Below, in pieces: positions 48,201 through 60,200 of a stretch of 64,000 nt of DNA; position 1 is the stretch's first letter; each line of letters begins with the position of its first letter. The stretch is from Siphonodentalium dalli. Lineage: Eukaryota; Mollusca; Scaphopoda; Gadilida; Siphonodentaliidae. The position numbers and the translations under genes were made by a program. The notes below the pieces were generated by a model. It was not told the DNA's origin, did not search any database, and worked only from the letters and a program-made list of their open reading frames with translations. The stretch lies in NCBI GenBank assembly GCA_032622095.1, contig CP136065.1, forward strand, positions 113,439,195 to 113,503,194, given 5' to 3'.

Positions 48201-51200
48201 ACAGTATATGAGTTCAAAGGAATGGCTGGATACACATGGCTTGCATAGACGGCGGCTTGGTATACATGACCTTCTATCAGGGGTCACATTCAAACATCGC
48301 GATTCTGTCGTTACGCTGCTGAAACATCCACAAAACGAGAATCACACTGATGCTGTGAGTAATACATGCTAAATTATTGGATAAGTTAACCCTTTAACCC
48401 TTTCTTTACTAAATCGATTCTCACATTCGATTATGAATGTATTCATTGTAATAATATATTATTCATTTGGAGAGATGTTCAGGTAATACAAGCAGACATA
48501 ACACACATGAAAAGATAATACAAGTGCAGAAGGAATTCTATTAATTGGTTGGAAATGTTCAGATAAGAAGTTATTATATGAACATTTTCTATGGGAACTA
48601 TTTGTCAATGAGTATTTAGTTAAGAAAGGGTTATTATTATCCATGCCTTAACTAACACTATTTCTGATTGGGCAAAAGCCGTCACATGATAATCTGGGAA
48701 TAAGTCATATTGCGGAAGTGAAACATTTGCTAAATCCGCCAAAGTATTGCATATGCATCACAATTTCACCGATTAATTTGGCAATAGAATTACTTTGTGA
48801 CATCACAGAGTCCTAAGAAAAAAGTCATATTGGACTCGATTGAGTCCAATATGATTTTTTTATCGGGACTCTGTGACATCACGAAGTAACTCTATGAATC
48901 AATGAAATTGTGATGCATATGCAATACTTTGGCGGATTTAGCAAATGTTTCACTTCCGCATGGAGTTTTTTTGTTCATTTCCGTGTTTACTGTTCCAAAT
49001 CATGCTTTCTGATGATAGCAGGCTTTTACAGAGAATCAAGTGTGGACAGATACCAAAAATAGCCATGCACAAAAGTTCTATTCCCAAAATTTTTATAAAC
49101 ACACAGCTAATAAAAATGTAATTATACAATGTTGTGTACAGTATGTGTTCTTTTTGTACTCGTCCTGGTTGTGGTGAAAAGTCATGTTGGACTCGACACT
49201 GTGTCTCGTCCATTATGACTTTTCACCCCATCCTGGACTCGTACAAGAAAACACATGCTGTACACAACATTGTATAATAACTTTACAATAACTGTAGACT
49301 TGTTAAACTTATAATATAAACATCCCAAAAATGAGTGCCTTGTCGTCTGCTTATGTATATGATACGATCATCCATTTAGTAAACAAAGGGTTAAATCTGT
49401 GCTACGTACTAACTGGACAGTCAAGTTACTCTTTGTTACTAACAAAAACAAACAAAACACATTATACTGAGCCAGTGCTTAATACATTCTGATCTATGAT
49501 ATTGATAGATATATAGAATGACAGAACTGTGTTGTTCTATGTTTATTGCACACCCTGAAGATATGCCTAAGATATTAGCTTGTAGTATACTGAAATTTAG
49601 GTAGATATTGCTTTATTTAATTCAAAAAACTTTTGATATATATGTAGACGTGTGGTCTGAATAAAAATATTACACCTTGTAGATCTATTATCTCTATTTT
49701 TCCTACAAGTTTTCGACTTAAAAAGTCTTCCTACGGTCTAAGATAGAAACGTTAGAATGACAAAGAAGTAAAACAGTTAGCGTACATATATCATCGCACA
49801 AGAAGTATGACATTAATAAATATTTACTTTGGATATAGTAAACAGCTTAGGGTCACAAATTTATATACATTTGTTTATTTATGTATACAGTATATACATG
49901 TATATATAAGTATTATATAAATGATATTGTGTTTGAACATAGTATATTTAGTCAAACCAATGTACATAGTGAATATACAGTAATGCTCTAAATAATCAAC
50001 TCCTTAACCACAGCAGAATTATCCATGGGTAAATTTTCAGGATTTAGTCGGAAATATGGCTTGTTGTCATTCATCAGAAAGATCTGTGAGAGCTTTCCGA
50101 TTATAGGCAACAAGCCATATTTCATACTAAATCCTGAAAAGTTACCTATAATTCTGCTGTGGTTAAGGAGTTGATTATTTAGAGCATTACTGCGTGTTAT
50201 CATAATTGTTCCACATTAATTTGTAGCATTTCGCATTTCATATTAAACTCATAAACTTAAACTCATTCATTCATATAAAGACTTTTAATTTTAATTATAT
50301 TACATCTGCCTTATCTTTATTATCTAGCGACTTTCGATCGACTTCAATTTTGTAACAATCACTTTGCCCTAGAGAAGGACCGCTTCACCTTACTTTTGTG
50401 ACAGGGAGAAGTCCTTTCACCCTAAAAATCTGGTCTGTGCTGTGCCCTGATACCGGTACTCTGTAACATGGCCTCCACATTTGTAGTACAAGTTGAAGGG
50501 TTTCCTTAATCCCATTCGGACAGTCACACCTCTGGTTTTTGATTAGCACGCATCTTCGCTGGATGCACTGCGACAGTGAGTGTTTTGATGAGTGTTTGAT
50601 GTCTACTACATGACAGAAATTATGCCCACTCATGTGTTTGTTTATATTTGATAAAATAGAATTAGATAAGTCATAATTTCGAGTAAACATAATTGTGAAA
50701 TTTATTTCAAAATTATCAAACCTAGACTCTTTCATCCCAGAGATGTGTATATCCTCTATGATTGATTAAGATATATATTTATTTTTTTTCAGGTGAAAAC
50801 CAGTAAATTGGTTCATGCTAGATATTGTGATAAATTTCCAGTTTTACGGTGGAAGGATGGAAGCATAGTTCATGTGCAAGTTACACCAGAACTTCACCGC
50901 AATTATGAACAAAAGGTTACAGTAGCACTAAACCAAATCTATCAAAGGTGAGTTTTTTATTTGAGTGTGAAATTGTAGTAACATTGAACATTTAACAAAA
51001 CAATGTCTTTTGCTAACCCTTTCTATACTAAATAGATTTTTATACTTCATAATAAAAGTATACATTGGGATGGTCTGTTATTCATTTGGAGGATGTTATA
51101 GGCCCACTTAATTTTTTAATCACCAGATTACATTATATATAACAAGGTGTGTTCTGTGGTATAAAGTCTATTATTATCAATGGAAGGGGAATAACTCTAC

Positions 51201-54200
51201 CTCTTAGTTTGAATTATGATGCATTCTGGGTTGACAATGAGGGAAGTCTTGGAATAAATCTGAAAATCTCTTTCACTTGGTGGATACTCCTAGGCTACAG
51301 CTGTGCAGTATTCTGGTGGAATATATATATTTTTGGTTCCTCTTCCAAATGGTATATAATATGGAATATGTTGTGTATAATGTTAAATGGGCATTAAAAA
51401 TCTAAGTGGGCCTTTTAGGATATATGAGCAGACAACAGCCAGACAAAAGATAATACAAGAGCAGAAGAATTCATATTCATTTGTTGGAAATGTTTAGATA
51501 ATCAGTTAAAGTATTTATCAATATATCTTATAATCAGCAGAATGTGAAAAATAAGCAATTACTATACAATGTTTAATTTGAGGTTCAGAATTATGTGCCG
51601 CTTTAAATTTGTCTATTATCTCTGCAGGTTGGATTGGTTGAGACAGGGAAGCCGGGCGTTGTTTGGTACAGTCATAGAGAATTCCATATATCTGCTGATT
51701 GATACTTCTGAATCTATGAAACCACATCTCAAGTTTGTTAAGGACAAGCTCTATGTACTCATGCAGGTTGGTATTAGTAGTTAGGGGATATGTTAATGAC
51801 CCTGTCACCTTTTATACCGTTCACAGGAGCCCTTAGTGGCTCAGTTGTTTACCTTTCATGATGGGAGATGCTCTGGTGCAGCATTAAAGATCTTGTGCCA
51901 GTGCATTCTCTTACATATGCGAGTCTCCCATAGGGAGCCTCGCATATATAAGAGAATGCACTGGCTTACAAGGTCAAGATAAATATTGTTAGGCCAATGT
52001 ATTCTCTTATATATGTGAGGCTTCCTATGGGAGACTTGCATATATAAGAGAATTCACTGGCACAGGGTTTTCACAAACTTTCAGGAAGCTCCAGTCATGG
52101 AAGGGTTAAATTGCTTAGCTTGTTAGGCCGTCATTAGCCATCCAGCGATGGCGAGGCTAGTTTGATTTCTGATAATTGCATATTTGTGATCTTCACAAAG
52201 GGAGAGTAACCTTATTTGTTCTGTTTATACTTCAGGATGATGTAATGTTTCATAAATGTGTTTCTCGGATATCTCATGGGGGTGGGGGATTCATTTGCTA
52301 AAGGTCATTCCCGATTTATAAAATATGATGCTAAAGGAGTGTTCAGACGAATCGGTAATGTACGTTGCATTGAAATTGGAATAAGGACAATAACACCAAG
52401 GCATTTAGATGGCTGTGATGCATACGTTTGTTGTATTCATTAATGGAGAGAGATTTTCAACAATGAAAGCCATAATAATTAACTTATATGGTGATTAACC
52501 CTTTGAGTGCCAGGTCCAATTTTTGTATCAACCCATATACCCTGTGCCAATGCATTCTCTTATATATGCGAGTCGACCATAGGTCGCCTCGCATATATAA
52601 GAGAATGCATTGGCCTAACCTTGTTTTTTTATTTTTTTATTTTTTTTTTACAATTTTAATAATCCATTCTTATATTCTTTGACAGACTTATTGTGTAGAT
52701 TTAGGGCCATTCAGATCGGCCCCTGGCACTCAAAGGGTTAAGTATGTGCGTCATAAAGTATCTTTTTTTCAATCGATAACAGATGGCGGCTGTCTGTGAA
52801 GTGATGGAAATTTGACTTGGATTTATGTCAATGGGATTCGACAGGTTTGACATTATAATAGAATTAATTTATAACAAATAGACTGATCTGTATTATTGAA
52901 TTTATTCCAGTATCTAACTTATTAGCTGCAATCTTATCTCTACGTTATATAATGCAATGCACCATGTGAATGGTTTAATGCATATAACAGATCATGTCAT
53001 TGCAATGCAACCGTCTGAATATAACTTCAAAAGCACACATATTTTAAAACATTTTTGTTTGGAAATGTTGGATTTTATTATGGTGCATACTTTTTGCTAG
53101 AAAGTATCTCACAGTCACAGAAATACACAAATTCTTCTAATGGATGGGTTGAACTATAGAATACATCCTACCAGAGCATAAAATGAGTGGGTTCCATTTT
53201 CAAAATAAAATATGTCTTCTTTTTTTCCAGGAGCAATTGAGACACAAAATGAAGTTCAATATTGTAGCATTTAACACAAAGGCAATAGCCTGGCGAGACC
53301 GTTTGATTGAGGTGAATGAGATGAGTTTGAAGAGTGCTTGGAAATGGGTTCAGGGTCTGACGTGCTTTGGATCGACTAATACCTACGCAGCCTTACAGCA
53401 AGCTCTCGGTGATAATGAGACTGAGGCTATATACTTGCTGACGGATGGCAGACCTGATCAGGTTAGCGAGAAAAAGAAACTGTTGATATAAAAACTCGAC
53501 AATATAAGAGATATCATTGACTTGAGTGAATTCATAGTAATTTTACATTTGAGCTTTCTTTGTTTAGTTCTTCATCACTTATATGACTGCTCTATAGTTA
53601 TCTACATAGCATGCTATCATTGCTTAACTTACCATTAGCATGTGCATAATTCATGTTATCCAATTTAATCATTGCAAAACAAAGGTCATGCAAAGTCAGT
53701 TACAAAATAATTTTGGTATGTTTTTTATACAAACACATTGAATTATGATCGAACAGACCAATTTCCCAGTTCCGATTTCCGATTTATTACTTTAATTGTT
53801 AACTACATGAATGTTCAAACATTTGTTAAACACATAGTGTATTGTGACTGCAATCTCAGTAAAAAAATAGGTCTGTCATGCTTTATTGGATGATTTGTTT
53901 ATGTTGTAAATCACATGGAATCTATCAATTAACTTTTTACAGACATGTGATGAGGGAAATAATGGCCATAGGCAACTGAAATTAGACCCTTAACTAGCCG
54001 TTATGGAGTTGAAATGCTTTGTTGGAGTGTGGCCCACAAACAAAAAATAAAACATAACTACGTGCTCATTCATGCTTTTCAAATTTGTTCGGTCTGAGAA
54101 ATGGGAAATTGACTTTGCATGGCCTAAATAATAGATGATGGGTAGTTATATGATTCCCTGTGATCCATTTCTAGGAATGTTATGCTAATAACTTAAGCAA

Positions 54201-57200
54201 GCAAAACTCTTACTGTTGTAATGTTGAATTGATTATTCAACAAGTCAACGCCAATGCAAATTTTGGCGATAATCAATTACATAATTGCCTGTCAACTAAT
54301 CACCCTGCCCTATTTACCTAGAAAGATATTAGTATAAGATTTGTGGGTGATAGGCATTGAATACACAGACATAATTAGCATTGTTTGTGTGTATAAATAC
54401 AGACGAATCAACTGACCATGGATACCCATATTATAAAATCACTTCCATGGTTTGCAAGAGGTTGTTAAAAGTACTGTCATCACACATGAAGGGGTAACCT
54501 GTTACTCACCCCCCTTAGAGGGGTACACTGCCTATGTCGCAATTGGAACAAATTGTCAAACTATCATGACTTTACAATTGAAATGTCTTTTAATATTTTA
54601 ACGACACAGTGATTGACCCAAGGTCAGATTGATTCCGATGCAGCTACTTGCTCACTAACTCCTAGACGAGCAATGCATTTGATGTGACATCACACATAAA
54701 ATAAACACATGGTCATTTCAACTCATCTATTACACTGCGCATGCATAGGAAGCAAACAACTGCAGAAATGCACGCTAACATCACTTTGCCACTGAAGTTT
54801 ATTAAACAATAATTCTGCTCAGTCTTTGTCAAACAAAAAATATGATACTGTTGTTGATGATCAATATCCCTAATTATGCACAGAATTACACTGGCAGACA
54901 GTTGTAAATAATCACTATCAAACTTGAAATGAACGGATGATTGCTGTATTAATACCCCATATATATGTACTTGGATGATCATGGGTTGGATTTTCGGATT
55001 GATTGGTGTCGACTACTAATCGAATATGGACTGTCAACTACGAAATTCCCTAGTAGTTACTACGAAATTCCCTAGTCATTTCAACACTTGTCTGCTTATA
55101 TAAATCTGGACATTATTATAATGAAGAATAGTCCAATGATTGTTTACTTTCATAACTAAATGGGAGAAACATTCTGTATACCAGATACCAGTTACATCAT
55201 TTTCTCATATTAATGGCTTGATTTCTCTGAAAAAATATGCTAAATATATAGACATGTCACATTAGCTTGGCCTATAAATACCTACACATTTTTTACAAGA
55301 AAAATGTCTCCTGAGTTGTAAGTCTTAGCAACTGGGTGAAGTAATTATTAATTAGTTAAGTAATTTAGCTGCAGAGAGACTAGTTCTTTAATATGAGTAT
55401 GATTGACTGTTTTAGTAAATTAATCTATTTTTTTCTACTTTTAGCCACCAAAGTCAATTATTGCTCAAGTTCAGATGAAAAACCGAGTGAAGATTCATTG
55501 CATATCATTTAACTGCCGAGATACTGAAGCAAATGAATTCCTCCTTGAGTTGGCAAGGGCAACAGAAGGTCGTTATCAGTATTTTAACCACGGTGATGAC
55601 AATGACCCTGAGGATCAACCAGATGCATATGAGGTATGCGAAGAATCAAACAATCAAATCTACTGTTTATTGAAACAAACTGAAATTTAGTTGAGCTTGC
55701 AATAGCCAGTACAAAAAGAAATAGAAAATAACCAAATTTGACTGATGAATTTATTTTGATTTTGCTATAAATCAGTTGTTTGAAACAATATTTTCCAAAA
55801 AAGTAAAATATATATCTCCTAGAAGTATCTTGCCCACTGAACTATATGGTATATCCCCAAAATATTAACAAGGAAGGGTTAACAAACCCGTACGAAAATT
55901 CTATGGTACATTTTATCCTGTTTCGAGAACTGTAACCTCTGATGACGTCATCTCCAAATGTCCCTATATAAGCTCTGTAGCCAGACCGCTTTCCACTTTT
56001 TCCCCAGTAGGACATTCCTCGTGAGCGGGGTGGGTGCGAAGCCCTGGGAGGGAGCTCAGAGTTCAGTGGGCAAGATACTTCTAGGAGATATATATTTTAC
56101 TTTTTTGGAAAATATTGTATCTCCGTCAAAGTCATCTTGCCCACTGAACTATATGGTATAATATAGAATTTTCTGGCAGGAGGAGGCCACGAGGAAAAAT
56201 AAACACCTCTATGCACCTCAATCAAAGAACTGGATTGACCTGATAACCTACAAGATATACAATATCACCATAAGCCAATGTATGTAATTACACCAGAAGA
56301 CTAATACATGTTGGGCAGCTACCAGAGGTCCCAAACTAAACAAATAGTGGTGAATTGGATTGAATATCCTGCAAATAAGTAGATACCGGTAGTTCCCGAA
56401 AGACATTGAGACTGAGATGACCTCCTTTCGGAGCTTATTACGAGTCAGTACGGGAGCGAGAGCAATCACTCCCGTCTCCTGGGAAGGACTGGTATATATA
56501 GGCTACCCCATGTGTAGACAAATACAATAAGGAAAAAACCAGCCTTATAAGGGACATGAAGAAACAACCTGAGGAAAATGCCGCAAAGGATAAAGGAGAC
56601 CCCTATAAACGGGCCCAGACACCCAGTAATCCGAGATATGCCATTGTCGATAAGGATTGATATATCATGGACCGAGAATCTATACTAGAGACCAGGAAGA
56701 GACTCTCGCCGAAATAGTCGATTGCACCCCCCTGTAAGATATCCAGAAGAATTTGAATGGATAGAATACTGACATAATCTGACCTATAGGGAACCATACA
56801 TGCAATTGTAGGGAACCTAGATTCGCTTTGATGACCAGAGCACACGACAATGCTGTTTATAGAAAACACGAGAAGAAACATTTATGAGCCAAGATGACCC
56901 ACTAATGTAGATCCCAATAGGGCCATGCAGTATAAGCGTGTACTAAAAAAGGAAACGTTGCATCGACCCTATAACCAGGAAGTAAAGGAATAAGCTATTA
57001 CCCCATTGGCAGGTGACCGATCAAGGAAGTCCCCGCCTGCCCGCGTGAGCCCAACATTGAGCGAATTACCGGCTTACGGAGTCCGGATGACCGCCGTGAA
57101 TACCAAAGGATACACCAGCGCGTGGACACTAGCTTGTGCATACAACCAATTACGGAACATCTGTAATAAACCAGTGAATACGTGAACAAGAGAATCCTAA

Positions 57201-60200
57201 TGAATCAGCAATCATTATGGACCATAAGCAGTCAATCAACAATTGAAAGGTCTAAATGAAGCTCAAAAATTGAAAGGTCTAAATGAAGCTCCACAAGACA
57301 ACCGTCGCTGTCAATGTGTCTCATGCATGTCATGGAGAAAATAATGGGAAGAGAAGAAAGCAGATAGACCATTTCGAAAGAAAGGCTACTTCTAATCAAC
57401 TGTCCGCTAAAGTAGTCAACAAGTGGTTGCAAGCCTTGAGATTCAATGAGAACCCCGAAACTATGTTCGTAATGATGCTCGCGAACTTTTCAAAGTTCAG
57501 TGCTGTATGACCAACCTGATTCCGCATTTGATGCTCACAAAAGGAAATGCGTTTGGAGCCTGGCATTTATATGTTGCACGATTTTGAGAAGGCTTCCATT
57601 TCCCAACCTGGCGATATTCAATATGTTGAAATACCGGCTAGCTCCAAAGTTAAACCAACTGAGAAATCACAGGAAACATGCACCGTGATTGTGTATCCCT
57701 TCTGAATCGTGAAGATAGGAAATCAGTTGCTTTCTGAAGATGAGCCTATGTCTAGGATGGATTCATATAGTGACCCATTGTATCAGTACCGCTCTTCGTG
57801 ATATGACTGACCCATCATCCCAAGATTATTCCTGAAGACTATCGACACAGGCCACACTCTATTCCAGCCATGACCCCGACCTCTCAGGCGCTGGAAGGCA
57901 TATGGAAAGAAGCCACCACATATAAAGCAGGAAGTCTTTTGAATACCTTGTCCGTTTCCATGTCGCCAGGTTTGCAGTCCGATGGTCTAACCACTCAGCT
58001 ACAGCGACACTTGTCTGCAACAGAGAACCCTGAACAACTAACTGAGCTCCCTCGTGAGCGCAGTTCTCTTCGTCTTCATTTCTCGTTTGTATGGGTGACC
58101 CCAAAGGAATGTCCAAAGCCTTTTCATCTCGGGGATAGAGCTACAGCTCGTCCCGATCCCGATCTCCATCCGTCCGAACTGGCGATGGGTTGTTAGGTGG
58201 GGCAGGATCCTAAGCATGCCTCCTACTCGAATGGCATTGTGGAAAAAATAAAAAATAAATAAAATTATTGTGCATTGGGATTCAAACCCGAAGGTACTGG
58301 CTGCTGTTAATCAAAAGGCGGCCAGTAACTGGAATTCCAGGACCACGGACATGCAGTTGGCCAACAAGGAGGAAGGATGCTTGGACATTTTCGGCCCCAG
58401 CCCAAGCCCAGCAGGGACCGAAGGCATATAGGATTATAATAGGGACAGGGTGTTCTCACCCCCAGCGGTGCTGACCCCGAGATGGTGACTTGTAGCGATG
58501 TACGGCGTGGTTCGAATGTTAGGTGAGAAGCACACGGCCGTACCTGGGCACGCCAACCCGCCAACGGCCGACCCGAGGGAGCAGATTGACGTCCCGTACG
58601 ATAGTCCACGGATACCCACAACTTTTCTTCTTTTTCCTTTTCTTGTTTGTGTGGTTCTTCTTGGAGGGGCAGCTTGGCTGCGGTGCCCTCACGTTCCGTG
58701 TTTGAGGTAACTATCGCCCCGAGTTGCTAAGCCAAGGAGGGGAGCACTATTCTCTAGTGGCCAGTTCTCCGAGGCAGCGGTACCCTCGAAACGAGGAGTT
58801 CAGCAGCTCTAGGGGAGCTACAGGGAAAGATCTTCTGGATCTGGTTCTTCTTACATCGTATCTGTATATAGAACAGTGCAGGAACCATCTGGTTGTAAAC
58901 GCACTGGTGCAGGTGCTACCATGGCCGAGTAACGTTATAACCCTGTGTGATTCCCGTAGCTTTCTTTAACGCGCACACTCCGAGGCGTGTACACGGGTCA
59001 GCTATCAATGTCAGTGCCCGATCGGGCATCGTACTGCACCCCGACAACCTACCTGGACCAGTGTTGTAATGGGTGGGAAGTCGGCATTTTGCATTCGGAT
59101 CTTTATTCATAGATCTTGCATGTCAGAGACCTGTCATTCTGACAAGCTTGGAATCTGACCAAGTTCTGACAATTGCTAACCATAAAAAACGACACCTGTT
59201 ATTTTTATGCTGATATTGATAAGCACCTTGGCTGTGACAACGGACTGCAGTAAGCTAATCGATTGTATTGCACGAAATCAATATTGTAACACCATTTTGT
59301 TAAGTTGAAACAACAATGAAAAAATAATTGACAAGTGTCAATTTATCTGTATCTGTAGATATTACAGTGCAGGAACCAATTCTGGTTGTAGATTTACACT
59401 CTTAGTATAACTAAACCTTGTAGCGACGAAGCCGTCAGAAGCCGAAAGTAAGTCACCTAATTTCGTGATACCTGTATTGCATATCCTGACCATCCGTTTC
59501 ACGAGATTTTAATACTGCTTCCGTCAGTTGTACACCTGACTACGACTGCGTTCTCTTATAAATAAAATTGTAGCCACAGTATTACCAAGCCGTCAGACGG
59601 TCGAAAGTAAGTCACCGAATTTCGTGATACTGTTACAATGCAACCGCCCACGTGGCTAATTTGCTTCGACCATAAAAAATCTCTCATGCGTGCAATCTAT
59701 TCTTGCTATAAAGATTCTGAGCGTCCTTAGTCATATCCAAATGTGCATCTATTATTCGTCTGTCTTTCCGAGACAAATAATATAAAGAAAATAAAAGATG
59801 CCTTCGACAAGTTTCGTTTCATGTGGACTTGTCTGTTTAAAAACATGGATTGGACGACAAAATTACGTATAGCAACGCGTTAGTAAAGTTTGCACACAAC
59901 AAATAATAATCAACGGAGATAATGTTTTTTGTATAACACAAAAAACATAGATATATTATCAAGACTTATCTTCGTGTCCTCCGTTAACAAGGGAAAAAGT
60001 GGAAAGCGGTCTGGCTACAGAGCTTATATAGGGACATTTGGAGATGACGTCATCAGAGGTTACAGTTCTCGAAACAGGATAAAATGTACCATAGAATTTT
60101 CGTACGGGTTTGTTAACCCTTCCTTGTTAATATTTTGGGGATATACCATATAGTTCAGTGGGCAAGATGACTTTGACGGAGATATAGATATGGCTCGTTC

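Larger units (their letters stand above)
55786..56005. repeat. Left inverted terminal repeat of the DIRS-like element
   Basis: From CAATATTTTCC at 55786 through CTTGCCCACTGAACTATATG (55829 on) to CACTTTTTCCC. 55829-56004 is the reverse complement of 59991-60166. It contains a CRE palindrome and a TATA box. Confidence 0.88.
55786..60184 (-). mobile_element. DIRS-like (tyrosine-recombinase type) retroelement, non-autonomous or decayed
   Basis: Two inverted terminal repeats (55786-56005 and 59991-60184) read as identical over 176 bases by eye. An internal 101-base block (56060-56160) is the exact reverse complement of the left outer end (58 bases) joined to that of the right outer end (43 bases). 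This is the internal complementary region known from DIRS-1-type elements, and it defines the element ends to the base. By DIRS-1 order the region sits next to the 3' repeat, so the coding strand should be minus. I find no reverse transcriptase, RNase H, methyltransferase or tyrosine recombinase in the 3.8-kb interior. No target duplication, as expected for DIRS. It sits in intron 13 of the VWA3-like gene. Confidence 0.78.

Noticed and set aside
57859-58621. tRNA genes suggested by A-box and B-box motifs
   Set aside because: The two motifs are 280 bases apart and each lacks its partner at tRNA spacing. No cloverleaf could be drawn, so at best these are eroded SINE pieces.
55786-60184. LTR retrotransposon or solo LTR
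   Set aside because: The terminal repeats are inverted, not direct, and an internal complementary region is present; that fits DIRS and not Ty1/Ty3-type elements.
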